Shown: positions 6,800 to 14,573, counted from the stretch's first letter. The stretch is 17,857 nt of DNA from an uncultured Haemophilus sp. (GCA_902481695.1 CABSXY010000010.1:1-17857), one strand, 5' to 3'. The notes: generated by a model not told the origin, from the letters alone. Translations and numbers: made by a program.

Positions 6800-7624
6800 T
6801 TAGTATCCTTCTTCTTCCATATTGGGTAGGAATGTTTTTTGTTTGATTCGTTTTACTCTCGTTTCAATTCGTCCATCTGGGTGTAGCTCAATTTCACGCC
6901 AACCCGGTTGTAAGGTATCTAACGCAAAATGATTGCTATCCGGCTTAAATTGAATACAAGTCGCTGGCGTTGCCATGGTTTGATAACCCTGCCAATAGCC
7001 ATCAACCTGCTGATGAATATGCCCGTATAAAATCCCTTTTACATTGTTGAATTGAGCAAGAACGGCTGAGAAGCCATGTGCATTACGCAAGTTATGCTGA
7101 TCAAGCCATGCTGAATTCGTTGGTAATAAATGATGATGCAATACGACTAAGCTATGACGCGCTGGATTTTCTGCTAATTTTGTTTTTAACCAATCTAATT
7201 GATAAGCACTTAATTCACCATGAGGCACACCGGATACTTGGCTATCTAACAAAATCACTTGCCAATGTTTACCTAGAAGTAAATGTTTTGACGCGTTAAT
7301 CGGCGGTTGGCTTAAATGTTCGACCATTTTAGGTTGGAAATCATGGTTACCCGGAAGCCAAAATACCCATTTATTTAACGGTTTAACCATTTCAACAAAT
7401 CGTAAATAGCCTTCGTCGCTACTATCTTGTACCAAATCCCCCGTTGCAAGCACGACATCATAGTCAAAAGACTCAGACTGAATTTCTTTTAACACCTGAG
7501 AAAAGCTTTCGTGTGTATTGATGCCTAATAAATCTTTGCTTGTATCCTTAAATAAATGAGGATCGGTAATTTGTAATAATTTAACAATTTCACTCGCGGG
7601 TTCGTATTCAAATCTATTGTTCAT
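6800..7624 (-). CDS. cpdA: 3',5'-cyclic-AMP phosphodiesterase CpdA (Icc)
   Basis: CpdA is a cytoplasmic metallophosphoesterase that hydrolyses cAMP to 5'-AMP. In H. influenzae the homologue (icc) lowers cAMP and tunes CRP-dependent competence, as established in the literature. The 274 residues carry all metal-binding blocks: DPH (21-23), GD (62-63), GNHD (92-95), the HHH at 163-165 and GHIH (201-204). It begins 7 bases after the nudF stop. Its AGGAG ribosome site (revcomp of 7629-7633) overlaps the nudF stop codon, so the two genes are probably translated in a coupled way. The nudF-cpdA order is conserved in many gamma-proteobacteria. The transcript ends at the double uptake-sequence hairpin. 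Confidence 0.96.
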   Translation of the reverse strand: MNNRFEYEPASEIVKLLQITDPHLFKDTSKDLLGINTHESFSQVLKEIQSESFDYDVVLATGDLVQDSSDEGYLRFVEMVKPLNKWVFWLPGNHDFQPKMVEHLSQPPINASKHLLLGKHWQVILLDSQVSGVPHGELSAYQLDWLKTKLAENPARHSLVVLHHHLLPTNSAWLDQHNLRNAHGFSAVLAQFNNVKGILYGHIHQQVDGYWQGYQTMATPATCIQFKPDSNHFALDTLQPGWREIELHPDGRIETRVKRIKQKTFLPNMEEEGY

Positions 7625-7631
7625 GGGACTC

Positions 7632-8255
7632 CTATTGCCAGCGTTGCTGCAATTGGGCGTAATTTAATTGAAGCCATTGCAAGCCCATTACTGCAATGCC
7701 ATTATCAATTTTGCCATCACACATCCATTGATAAGCTTGCTCACGTTTCATCACATGAACACGGATGTCTTCATTTTCTTCAGCTAAACCATGAAGTCCC
7801 TTCGCTTGTGAGCTATCTACTCGACCGACAAACAAATGAATACGTTCTACGACACCGCCCGGACTATCCCACACACTTAAACAATGAGTAAGATTTTGAA
7901 CGGACACGCCTGCTTCCTCTTCACTTTCACGCAAAGCGACTTCTTCAGGTTGTTCCCCCTCTTCTACCATGCCGGCGATCAATTCTAATAACCAAGGGGA
8001 ACGAGCTGATTCAGGTTGATATGCACCAATACGTACTTGCTCAACTAAAACCACTGCATCTTCTTCCGGATCGTAAGCAATCACTGCAGAAGCGGCACCT
8101 TTGACTAATAATTCACGTGTCACAACGCCACTTTCGCCACCGGCAAAAAGCTTATGTTTAAACTGTACTTTCTTAAGTGTAAAAAAACCTTTATAAACAG
8201 TTTCTTCATTAAGAACTTCTATATCATGCTGACTAAACTGTTGAATTTCTGACAT
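7632..8255 (-). CDS. nudF: ADP-ribose pyrophosphatase NudF
   Basis: NudF is a cytoplasmic Nudix hydrolase that cleaves ADP-ribose to AMP and ribose 5-phosphate. From the ATG at 8255 it has 207 residues. The 23-residue Nudix box runs from Gly95 to Val117 (Gx5Ex7RE...EExGV), with the metal-binding glutamates present; a serine replaces the usual hydrophobic residue after RE. The upstream extension to an ATG at 8294 (13 more residues, MGVLCDLDTRRVM) is unlikely. AGGAG lies four bases before the ATG at 8258 and seven before 8255, and the family starts with MSEIQQF. The alternative start at 8258 would add one Met. A TATTAT -10-like box (revcomp of 8282-8287) lies upstream with no clear -35. Confidence 0.95.
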   Translation of the reverse strand: MSEIQQFSQHDIEVLNEETVYKGFFTLKKVQFKHKLFAGGESGVVTRELLVKGAASAVIAYDPEEDAVVLVEQVRIGAYQPESARSPWLLELIAGMVEEGEQPEEVALRESEEEAGVSVQNLTHCLSVWDSPGGVVERIHLFVGRVDSSQAKGLHGLAEENEDIRVHVMKREQAYQWMCDGKIDNGIAVMGLQWLQLNYAQLQQRWQ

Positions 8256-8349
8256 CATTACTCTCCTAGTATCGAGGTCGCATAATACTCCCATAAAAAA
8301 ATAAAAAAAACTGAACCCTCTGTTTTTTTGTTGAAACTTTGAAGCCGGT

Positions 8350-8396
8350 CACAAAAAAAAGAAAACCTATGATGATTTCTTATTCATCATAGGTTT
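8350..8396 (-). terminator. Terminator after xseA
   Basis: A perfect 13-bp stem (AAACCTATGATGA at 8363-8375 with TCATCATAGGTTT at 8384-8396) has an 8-base loop. On the minus strand it starts about 20 bases after the xseA stop and is followed by TTTCTTTTTTTT. It separates the rnfH-roxA-xseA operon from nudF-cpdA. Confidence 0.88.
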
Positions 8397-8416
8397 ACAT
8401 TAAGAATCTATTTGAA

Positions 8417-9736
8417 TTAACAAACGCGGCTGGTTATTTCCCCGTCAGCTACCTTCGTTTTAATCGTATCGCCTGTTTTGACTTGTTTCACACTCACAAT
8501 GGCATGTCCTTTGGCATCTTCTGCGATGGAATATCCTCGCGCTAATACTTTTAATGGACTTAATCCATCTAACTTACCACACAATGTTGCCAACTTATTT
8601 TGACGTTCCGTGACTTGACGATTCGCCCCTAAATTTAACCGCACTTGTAACTGAGCTAAATACTGCGATTGTTTTTGCAATCGATAAGGCAACGGATTTT
8701 GTTTTAAGCGTACTGAAAGTGTGGTCAATTTTTGTTGCGTTTTATCCATTTGACGCTGTATCGCCAAAACTAAACGATGATGTAATTGCGCCGTTTTGGC
8801 TTTTTGCATCAACAATTGATTTTGCGGATGTTGATTTTGCAGGCGCAAACGTAACTGTTGCAAACGTTGTTGTTGATGACTAAAAATACGATCTAACGCC
8901 ATCTCCAAACGCTGTTGTTTATAGGCTAACTGTTGAAGTAATTCCTGCTGATTGCGACTCACTAACTCTGCCGCGGCAGAGGGTGTTGGCGCACGTAAAT
9001 CAGCCACAAAATCGGTGATGGTAACATCCGTTTCGTGACCGACTGCACTGATAATCGGTAAATTAGAACGGAAAATCGCACGTGCCACTTCTTCTTCATT
9101 AAAGCACCAAAGATCTTCTAAGGAACCACCACCTCGACCGACGATCAATACATCCACTTCTTGACGCGCATTAGCGAGTTCAATCATTTGGACGATTTCA
9201 GCCGTTGCTTCTTTTCCTTGTACTGCCGTTGGGTAAATCACCACTTTTAAACTAGGATCTCGGCGAGCCAAAATATGCAGAATATCTTGCAATGCGGCAC
9301 CAGTCGAAGAGGTAACAATACCCACCGCTTTAGCAAAGTCCGGCAAGCTTTTCTTCAAGTTTTGTGCAAACAGTCCTTCAGCCGCCAATTTCATTTTTAG
9401 CGCTTCAAATTGCTGCTGCAATAATCCTTCGCCAGCTGGGTGCATGGATTCAATAATCAGCTGATAATCACCACGAGGCTCATATAAACTGACATTTGCC
9501 CGCACCAAGACCTGCATACCATTTTGCGGACGAAATCCCACCCGCAAATTTTTCATGCGGAACATCGCGCCACGCACTTGGGCATTCTCATCTTTTAAGG
9601 TTAAATACCAATGTCCCGACACCGGTTGGGTGAAATTGGAAATTTCACCGGTGAGCCAAATCTGTGAAAAATTTCCTTCCAGCATTTGCCGGGCTGCGCT
9701 GTTTAATTGGGAAACGGAGTAAATGTTTTCAGACAT
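8417..9736 (-). CDS. xseA: Exodeoxyribonuclease VII large subunit XseA
   Basis: XseA with several XseB subunits forms exonuclease VII, which degrades single-stranded DNA from both ends and acts in mismatch repair and DNA damage. The 439 residues have an N-terminal OB-fold (about 1-105), a catalytic domain with GRGGGS (200-205) and GHETD (233-237) followed by RAPTPSAAAE, and a glutamine-rich coiled-coil region (about 255-375). A short C-terminal domain contains LARGYSI. The xseB small subunit is not in this window. The ATG shares one base with the roxA stop (TAATG), there is no obvious ribosome site, and translation is probably coupled to roxA. It contains one internal uptake sequence (8638-8646), plus a one-mismatch copy AAGTGTGGT at 8718-8726. 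Confidence 0.97.
   Translation of the reverse strand: MSENIYSVSQLNSAARQMLEGNFSQIWLTGEISNFTQPVSGHWYLTLKDENAQVRGAMFRMKNLRVGFRPQNGMQVLVRANVSLYEPRGDYQLIIESMHPAGEGLLQQQFEALKMKLAAEGLFAQNLKKSLPDFAKAVGIVTSSTGAALQDILHILARRDPSLKVVIYPTAVQGKEATAEIVQMIELANARQEVDVLIVGRGGGSLEDLWCFNEEEVARAIFRSNLPIISAVGHETDVTITDFVADLRAPTPSAAAELVSRNQQELLQQLAYKQQRLEMALDRIFSHQQQRLQQLRLRLQNQHPQNQLLMQKAKTAQLHHRLVLAIQRQMDKTQQKLTTLSVRLKQNPLPYRLQKQSQYLAQLQVRLNLGANRQVTERQNKLATLCGKLDGLSPLKVLARGYSIAEDAKGHAIVSVKQVKTGDTIKTKVADGEITSRVC
8638..8646 (-). repeat. Uptake signal sequence inside xseA
   Basis: Exact ACCGCACTT, preceded by TTTAA. On the coding strand it gives codons for Gln-Val-Arg-Leu within the coiled-coil region of XseA, a tolerant place for a sequence constraint. 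Confidence 0.9.
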
Positions 9737-10947
9737 TATTCAATCAACACCCAACCGTCATCTAACCAGTTACAAATCGAATCGAGCAATAATTCCATTG
9801 TACTTTCAGGATCTTCTGTATCATTCACTAAATTATTTAAGAATGCCCAATCTAGCGCTTCACCATCGGAAAGACGTTTTAACACTTCCGCTTCAATAAG
9901 ATTCACTTCATCTAACCATTCACCATTAGCATAAATGCGGAGCGGATTTTCGGTGTAAAGTAATTTGCAGTTATTGTCCTGCATTAACACACCTTGTTCC
10001 TCTTCTAAAATTGACCGCACTTCGTCAGGATCGGACATATCATCGGATACCAACATTTCATAGCGACGTGAACTCACTGTACTGGCTACGGCTTGTTTGA
10101 ACAAGGCATCAAAGGATTCTGACTCTGCCAATTTCGCTAAGAATTGTTTTTTCATCGCCTGAATATTTTCATCCGCCAATTTGCCCGTGCTCTGCTCTGA
10201 CTGTGTTAAGCGTAACGGTAATTGGAATTCGCTTAAATTCAATTCAGGATCCTGATGACAAAACGCTTTATTCACGTTATCAAAAATGTCTGCTAAATTC
10301 GGGTAACGTAAACCAAAAGAAAAGGTCAAACAATCATCTTCTGCCACACCATAATGTGACATACGAGCCGGAATATAAAGAATATCGCCTGGATTCATCA
10401 CTTCATCAATCACCAATTCGCCCATATCATCAAAAATACGAATCGGCTGATTTGGTTTAAATTCAGTGGAAGAATCGCACCATTTACCTAACTGCCAACG
10501 ATGATGGCCATAGCCTTGAACTAAGAATACATCATATTCGTCATAATGCTTACCAACAGAACCACCCTTAGGTGCATAGGACACCATAATATCGTCGCGT
10601 TGCCATTGTGGGATAAAGCCAAATTTATTCCAAAGCTGACCGAGTTCTGTACTCCATTGCTCTAAGTTTTGGACGAGCACTGACCATTTCTCCGGTACAT
10701 CCGCAAAATCTTCTTCAGATAACGGACTGAAAAACACTTTCCAATTATCCTCTGAAAAAGTTTTGACTAAACGCGCGGTCACATCTTCGCCTTGTGCTAA
10801 TTCGATAATATCCTCAGGCTCGAATTGGCCAACAATTTCAGGCAAACCATTACGAATAATCAATGGTTTTTTCTGCCAATAATCACGCAGGAAAATTTCA
10901 GGGGTAATGCCCTCAGGCAGACAATATTGGTTGGAAAGTGCGGTCAT
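9736..10947 (-). CDS. roxA: Ribosomal oxygenase RoxA (YcfD), 50S protein L16 arginine hydroxylase
   Basis: RoxA is a cytoplasmic Fe(II)/2-oxoglutarate dioxygenase of the JmjC cupin fold that hydroxylates an arginine of ribosomal protein L16. From the ATG at 10947 it has 403 residues. Iron-binding residues His134 and Asp136 (KHYDEYD) and His198 (ARMSHYG) are present. A C-terminal winged-helix region follows. A longer frame would start at 11016 with a very basic lysine-rich stretch, but that is rnfH read out of frame. AGGAG (revcomp of 10955-10959) lies seven bases before the ATG at 10947. This ribosome site is formed by the last codons of rnfH (Lys-Glu-stop), so the genes are coupled. The first codons (Met-Thr-Ala-Leu) are an uptake sequence. 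Confidence 0.95.
   Translation of the reverse strand: MTALSNQYCLPEGITPEIFLRDYWQKKPLIIRNGLPEIVGQFEPEDIIELAQGEDVTARLVKTFSEDNWKVFFSPLSEEDFADVPEKWSVLVQNLEQWSTELGQLWNKFGFIPQWQRDDIMVSYAPKGGSVGKHYDEYDVFLVQGYGHHRWQLGKWCDSSTEFKPNQPIRIFDDMGELVIDEVMNPGDILYIPARMSHYGVAEDDCLTFSFGLRYPNLADIFDNVNKAFCHQDPELNLSEFQLPLRLTQSEQSTGKLADENIQAMKKQFLAKLAESESFDALFKQAVASTVSSRRYEMLVSDDMSDPDEVRSILEEEQGVLMQDNNCKLLYTENPLRIYANGEWLDEVNLIEAEVLKRLSDGEALDWAFLNNLVNDTEDPESTMELLLDSICNWLDDGWVLIE
10014..10022 (-). repeat. Uptake signal sequence inside roxA
   Basis: Exact ACCGCACTT preceded by AAAATTG. The coding strand reads it as Glu-Val-Arg-Ser in the C-terminal part of RoxA. Confidence 0.9.
10936..10944 (+). repeat. Uptake signal sequence forming the first codons of roxA
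   Basis: AAGTGCGGT lies directly against the roxA ATG (revcomp ATG-ACCGCACTT), so the core encodes Thr-Ala-Leu at residues 2-4. The AT-rich flank of the extended motif lies in the spacer between ribosome site and start codon. Confidence 0.92.
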
Positions 10948-10951
10948 TTTT

Positions 10952-11278
10952 TTACTCCTTTTCCTGTTTTTCTTGTTGGGCTTTTTCTTGTGCTGCTTTG
11001 GCTTGCTCTGCTGCACGTTTACGACGAATTTCTTTAGGATCCGCTAACAATGGACGGTAAATTTCAATACGATCACCATCTTTTAACTGATCCGTTAATT
11101 TGGCTGGACGGGAATAAATCCCGACTTTATTCTCGCGCAAATCAATCTCGGTAAACTGTTGTAAAATGCCCGATTGTAAAATAGCCGTTTGAATCATTGT
11201 GCCTTCATCCACTTTGAAGGACTTCAAATAATAGCGATCCGGCAAGGCATAGGCGATTTCAATATTAATTTGGTTCAT
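10952..11278 (-). CDS. rnfH: RnfH-family ubiquitin-fold protein (UPF0125)
   Basis: A 108-residue cytoplasmic protein. Residues 1-80 match the RnfH/UPF0125 beta-grasp family, with the typical NVE/NIEIAYALP start and GDRIEIYRPL motif near residue 70. The last 30 residues are a charged Ala/Gln/Glu/Lys-rich helix. The family is named for its link to rnf genes in some species, but its role is not established, and here it heads the rnfH-roxA-xseA operon. The start ATG has only a weak ribosome site. Four bases separate its stop from roxA, and its last codons supply the roxA ribosome binding site. Confidence 0.9.
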   Translation of the reverse strand: MNQINIEIAYALPDRYYLKSFKVDEGTMIQTAILQSGILQQFTEIDLRENKVGIYSRPAKLTDQLKDGDRIEIYRPLLADPKEIRRKRAAEQAKAAQEKAQQEKQEKE

Positions 11279-11308
11279 GTCTTATTCTGTCTTGATGAGT
11301 TTTCCGTT

Positions 11309-11314
11309 ATTATA
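11309..11314 (-). promoter_or_regulatory. Likely -10 element for the rnfH-roxA-xseA operon
   Basis: On the minus strand a perfect TATAAT stands about 30 bases upstream of the rnfH ATG, giving a predicted leader of about 24 bases. The uptake-derived TTGACC upstream is only 12 bases away, too close to act as its -35, and nothing better sits at 17 bases, so the promoter call rests on the -10 alone. Confidence 0.45.
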
Positions 11315-11320
11315 GCGGAA

Positions 11321-11329
11321 AAGTGCGGT
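11321..11329 (+). repeat. Uptake signal sequence in the rnfH/EamA divergent region
   Basis: Exact AAGTGCGGT followed by CAATATT, in the 81-base intergenic region between the divergent rnfH and EamA-type genes. Confidence 0.9.
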
Positions 11330-11359
11330 CAATATTAACGATAAAATCAGGAGTTCATC

Positions 11360-11776
11360 ATGAATTGGGTATTTTTTGCTATTGGTTCAGCCTTTTTCGC
11401 TGGACTTACCGCTATTTTAGGCAAATTAGGGGTTGAAGGCATTAACAGCAATCTCGCGACCTTTATCCGCACAATTGTGGTGTTACTCGTTACAGCGGGT
11501 ATCATTAGCGCCCGCAATGAATGGCAACTGCCACAACATATTGCGGCAAAACCTCTCACCTTTTTAATTCTTTCTGGTGTTGCTACGGGCCTATCTTGGC
11601 TTTGTTATTATCGTGCGTTGCAAATGGCGCCCGCCTCTTGGGTTGCCCCTATAGATAAACTCAGTGTCGTGATTGCCATTATTTTAGGCGTGGTATTGTT
11701 AGGCGAACCTTTAAGTATGAAATTAGTTATGGGAAGTCTATTAATTCTCTCAGGCGTTTTAGTCTTAGCCTTATAG
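11360..11776 (+). CDS. Half-size EamA/DMT-superfamily membrane protein
   Basis: A 138-residue inner-membrane protein with one EamA domain and about five hydrophobic helices, at roughly residues 3-22, 33-50, 67-84, 90-107 and 118-137. Full EamA carriers have two such domains and about 300 residues, so this half-size protein would need to dimerise, as small DMT proteins do. The fold is recognisable from WVFFAIGSAFFAGLTAILGK at the start, GLSWLCYYRAL in the middle and LGEPLS before the last helix. The substrate cannot be told. AGGAG (11349-11353) lies six bases before the ATG. A pth promoter starts right after its stop codon, so it is probably transcribed alone or reads into pth. It looks intact rather than truncated. 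Confidence 0.88.
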   Translation: MNWVFFAIGSAFFAGLTAILGKLGVEGINSNLATFIRTIVVLLVTAGIISARNEWQLPQHIAAKPLTFLILSGVATGLSWLCYYRALQMAPASWVAPIDKLSVVIAIILGVVLLGEPLSMKLVMGSLLILSGVLVLAL

Positions 11777-11777
11777 A

Positions 11778-11806
11778 TTGAGAAATTAGCCCTTTTTCGC
11801 TACAAT
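11778..11806 (+). promoter_or_regulatory. Promoter of pth
   Basis: TTGAGA (11778-11783) and TACAAT (11801-11806) are separated by 17 bases, a near-consensus sigma-70 promoter. It lies 31 bases before the pth ATG and begins just after the EamA-type gene's stop codon. Confidence 0.72.
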
Positions 11807-11836
11807 ACGCCACTATTTTTATTCAAGCAGAAAACT

Positions 11837-12421
11837 ATGTCTGAAATTAAACTCATCGTGGGGCTGGGAAACCCTGGCGATAAATATGCGGAAACCCGCC
11901 ACAATGCAGGTGAATGGCTGATTGAGCGTTTGGCTCGTCGCTTTAATGTTTCGCTTAATGCAGAAAATAAATTCTTCGGTTACGTAGGAAAAACGCTAAT
12001 TAATGGCAAAGAAGTCCGTTTTTTAGTGCCAACGACGTTTATGAATTTAAGCGGAAAAGCCGTAGGCGCACTTGCTAATTTTTATCGCATCAAACCAGAA
12101 GAAATTTTAGTTTTACACGATGAATTAGACTTACCGCCAGGCACCGTAAAATTAAAACAAGGTGGCGGACATGGCGGACATAATGGTTTAAAAGATATCG
12201 TGGCTCAGCTTGGTAACAGCAACAATTTCTATCGTTTACGCATTGGTATTGGTCATCCTGGACACCGTGATTTAGTTTCAGGTTTTGTGCTTAACAAACC
12301 TGCGCCTGCAGAAAAAGAAGCACTCGATAAAGCGTTAGACGAAGCCACCGATTGCATCGAATTGCTTTTCAAAGAAGGCATGGTGAAAGCCACCAATCGC
12401 TTAAACAGTTTTAAAATTTAA
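11837..12421 (+). CDS. pth: Peptidyl-tRNA hydrolase Pth
   Basis: Pth is an essential cytoplasmic esterase that frees tRNA from peptidyl-tRNA dropped by stalled ribosomes. Its 194 residues match the family. Catalytic and binding residues correspond to Asn12 and His22 (GLGNPGDKYAETRHNAG), Asn70 (MNLSGKAV), Asp95 (HDELDLPPG) and Asn116 (GGGHGGHNGLKD). The ribosome site is weak (AGCAGAAA). It has its own promoter at 11778. The next gene, ychF, follows on the same strand after 67 bases, a conserved pth-ychF neighbourhood. The uptake-sequence hairpin between them has no T run on this strand, so co-transcription is possible. Confidence 0.98.
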   Translation: MSEIKLIVGLGNPGDKYAETRHNAGEWLIERLARRFNVSLNAENKFFGYVGKTLINGKEVRFLVPTTFMNLSGKAVGALANFYRIKPEEILVLHDELDLPPGTVKLKQGGGHGGHNGLKDIVAQLGNSNNFYRLRIGIGHPGHRDLVSGFVLNKPAPAEKEALDKALDEATDCIELLFKEGMVKATNRLNSFKI

Positions 12422-12426
12422 CTCAA

Positions 12427-12465
12427 AAGTGCGGTGAAAAAACACCATAAATTTTAACCGCACTT
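12427..12465. repeat. Inverted pair of uptake sequences between pth and ychF
   Basis: AAGTGCGGT (12427-12435) and ACCGCACTT (12457-12465) face each other over a 21-base spacer, and the stem continues past one mismatch into AAAA/TTTT. There is no T run after it on the plus strand (ACGCTTACAA follows), so it is not a good terminator for pth and may be only an uptake site or a weak stabilising hairpin. Confidence 0.8.
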
Positions 12466-12488
12466 ACGCTTACAATAAGGAAAACATC

Positions 12489-13580
12489 ATGGGATTTAAA
12501 TGTGGTATCGTTGGTTTGCCAAACGTCGGTAAATCTACCCTTTTTAATGCATTAACCAAAGCTGGTATCGAAGCAGCAAACTATCCGTTCTGTACAATCG
12601 AACCGAATACTGGCGTGGTACCAATGCCAGATCCGCGTTTAGATGCGTTAGCAGAAATTGTTAAACCTGAACGTGTTTTGCCAACCACCATGGAATTTGT
12701 GGATATCGCTGGTTTGGTTGCGGGGGCAAGTAAAGGTGAAGGCTTAGGTAATAAATTCCTAGCTAACATCCGTGAAACTGATGCAATTGGTCATGTCGTT
12801 CGTTGTTTTGAAAATGATGACATCGTGCACGTTGCAGGTAAAATCGATCCATTAAGCGATATCGAAACCATCAATACCGAATTAGCCCTTGCTGACTTAG
12901 ACAGCTGTGAACGTGCAATCCAACGTTTACAAAAACGTGCAAAAGGTGGCGATAAAGACGCAAAATTTGAGCTTTCTGTGATGGAAAAAATCCTTCCTGT
13001 ACTTTCTGAAGCAGGCATGATTCGTTCTGTTGCGTTAGATAAAGATGAGTTATTAGCAATTAAAAGCTATAACTTCCTTACATTAAAACCAACCATGTAC
13101 ATTGCGAACGTAAATGAAGACGGTTTTGAAAATAACCCGTATTTAGACAAAGTACGTGAGTTTGCAGAAAAAGAAGGCTCTGTTGTGGTGCCTGTATGTG
13201 CGGCGATCGAAGCAGAAATTGCGGAACTTGATGACGATGAAAAAATCGAATTCTTACAAGATCTTGGCATTGAAGAACCTGGCTTAAACCGTGTAATTCG
13301 TGCTGGTTATGCCTTATTAAATCTTCAAACCTACTTCACTGCGGGTGTGAAAGAAGTACGCGCATGGACGGTTTCTGTGGGTGCAACCGCCCCTAAAGCT
13401 GCAGCTGTAATCCACACAGACTTTGAAAAAGGCTTCATCCGTGCAGAAGTAATTGCTTACGATGACTTCATCCAATTCAAAGGTGAAAACGGAGCAAAAG
13501 AAGCAGGTAAATGGCGCTTAGAAGGTAAAGACTACATCGTCCAAGATGGTGATGTTATGCACTTCCGCTTTAACGTATAG
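12489..13580 (+). CDS. ychF: Redox-responsive ATPase YchF (OLA1 type)
   Basis: YchF is an Obg-related P-loop protein that prefers ATP over GTP, binds ribosomes and affects stress responses. The 363 residues are the usual length. G1 is GLPNVGKS (9-16), G3 is DIAGL (72-76), and G4 is NVNE (207-210) instead of NKxD, the change that explains ATP preference. A coiled helical region (about 130-175) and a C-terminal TGS domain (about 278-361) follow. AAGGA (12477-12481) is seven bases from the ATG. It may share the pth transcript. A strong terminator follows. Confidence 0.97.
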   Translation: MGFKCGIVGLPNVGKSTLFNALTKAGIEAANYPFCTIEPNTGVVPMPDPRLDALAEIVKPERVLPTTMEFVDIAGLVAGASKGEGLGNKFLANIRETDAIGHVVRCFENDDIVHVAGKIDPLSDIETINTELALADLDSCERAIQRLQKRAKGGDKDAKFELSVMEKILPVLSEAGMIRSVALDKDELLAIKSYNFLTLKPTMYIANVNEDGFENNPYLDKVREFAEKEGSVVVPVCAAIEAEIAELDDDEKIEFLQDLGIEEPGLNRVIRAGYALLNLQTYFTAGVKEVRAWTVSVGATAPKAAAVIHTDFEKGFIRAEVIAYDDFIQFKGENGAKEAGKWRLEGKDYIVQDGDVMHFRFNV

Positions 13581-13589
13581 AAACGCTTT

Positions 13590-13616
13590 AGACCGCATGA
13601 TTATGCGGTCTTTTTG
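13590..13616 (+). terminator. Intrinsic terminator after ychF
   Basis: AGACCGCAT (13590-13598) pairs perfectly with ATGCGGTCT (13603-13611) around a 4-base loop, followed by five Ts. Both arms share the GACCGCA/TGCGGTC heart of the uptake motif but lack the AAG/CTT end. Confidence 0.93.
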
Positions 13617-13637
13617 TATTTATAAAAGGAAAAAACA

Positions 13638-14498
13638 ATGTCGGATAAATTAAATCAACTCATCGAATTGTTAAAACTAGAAAAAATTGATGATCTTATC
13701 TTTCGTGGTGCAAGTGAAGACTTAGGTTTTCGCCAAGTGTTTGGTGGCCAAGTCGTGGCACAATCGCTTTCTGCCGCGATGCAAGTTGCCCCTCCTGAGC
13801 GTGTACTCCACTCTTGTCATGCTTACTTTTTAGCACCTGGCGACAGTCAATACCCGATTATTTACGATGTAGAAACCTTACGTGAAGGGCGCAACTTCTC
13901 TGCATTACGCGTAAAAGCCATTCAGCATAAAAATGTGATTTGTCACGTCACCGCGTCATTTCAAGTACCTGAAGAAGGCTTTGACCATCAATCCGTTATG
14001 CCGCAAGTGCCGGGGCCAGAACAATGTATTGATGAGCACGAAATCATGTTAAAAGTGGCGCAGACTTTGCCCGAAAGCTTAAGTGAAAAATTTGCTCAAG
14101 AGCGACCATTTCAGATTCATAGCCGATATTTGAACAATCCATTTGATGGTCGTGAACTCCCACCCGAACAATATGCTTGGTTTAAAACCAATGGCGAAGC
14201 GCCATTAGATTTGCAGACACAACAATGTCTCTTGGCCTATTTTTCTGATTTCCACTGTATTTTGACCGCACTTCACCCACATGGGAAAGGCTTTTTACAG
14301 AAAGGGATGAAAGTAGCCACGATCGACCACAGCATTTGGTTCCACCGCCCTTTCAATTTAAATAATTGGCACTTACATGCCATTGAAAGTAACAATGCTT
14401 TTGCAGGGCGTGGTTTAGCGAGAGGACAAATTTTTGCTGCAGATGGCACATTAATTGCCACCACACAGCAGGAAGGTTTAATTCGTTATCAAGAATAA
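13638..14498 (+). CDS. tesB: Acyl-CoA thioesterase II TesB
   Basis: TesB is a cytoplasmic thioesterase with a double hot-dog fold that hydrolyses a broad range of acyl-CoAs. At 286 residues it equals the E. coli enzyme. The N-terminal hot-dog half contains DLGFRQVFGGQVVAQSL (about 28-44). The C-terminal half holds the catalytic set in AYFSDFHCILTAL (Asp), VATIDHSIWFHR (Thr) and TTQQEG (Gln). AAGGA (13626-13630) is seven bases before the ATG. It is flanked by the ychF terminator and converges on rnhA with only 24 bases between stop codons. One uptake sequence lies inside. Confidence 0.96.
   Translation: MSDKLNQLIELLKLEKIDDLIFRGASEDLGFRQVFGGQVVAQSLSAAMQVAPPERVLHSCHAYFLAPGDSQYPIIYDVETLREGRNFSALRVKAIQHKNVICHVTASFQVPEEGFDHQSVMPQVPGPEQCIDEHEIMLKVAQTLPESLSEKFAQERPFQIHSRYLNNPFDGRELPPEQYAWFKTNGEAPLDLQTQQCLLAYFSDFHCILTALHPHGKGFLQKGMKVATIDHSIWFHRPFNLNNWHLHAIESNNAFAGRGLARGQIFAADGTLIATTQQEGLIRYQE
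14265..14273 (-). repeat. Uptake signal sequence inside tesB
   Basis: Exact ACCGCACTT preceded by TATTTTG, read in tesB as Thr-Ala-Leu (ILTALHPHG), close to the catalytic aspartate motif. Confidence 0.9.
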
Positions 14499-14508
14499 CC
14501 ACACGTTA

Positions 14509-14573
14509 AAACAAGGTGCAGACTACCCTTCGTAACCAATATCTTCGAAAGTTGGATTTTCTGCACCTTGTTT
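14509..14573 (-). terminator. 14-bp inverted repeat around the rnhA stop codon, possible terminator
   Basis: AAACAAGGTGCAGA (14509-14522) is the perfect reverse complement of 14560-14573, with 37 bases between. In the rnhA transcript the first arm is codons 138-142, the loop holds the last 11 codons and the stop, and the second arm starts directly after the stop and leads into TTTTAACG. This may end rnhA transcription, but the loop is long for a classic terminator. Confidence 0.5.

Noticed and set aside
8257..8416. Long A and T runs between nudF and xseA as a phase-variable tract
   Set aside because: The runs are at most eight or so identical bases, lie in or beside the xseA terminator or the nudF leader, and do not sit in a coding or spacer position typical of phase variation.
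10948..11016. Lysine-rich N-terminal extension of RoxA
   Set aside because: It is the rnfH 3' end read out of frame; the ATG at 10947 has AGGAG at ideal spacing and matches the family N-terminus.
12471..12476. TACAAT just before ychF as a -10 element
   Set aside because: The predicted transcript start would fall inside the ribosome binding site, and there is no -35.
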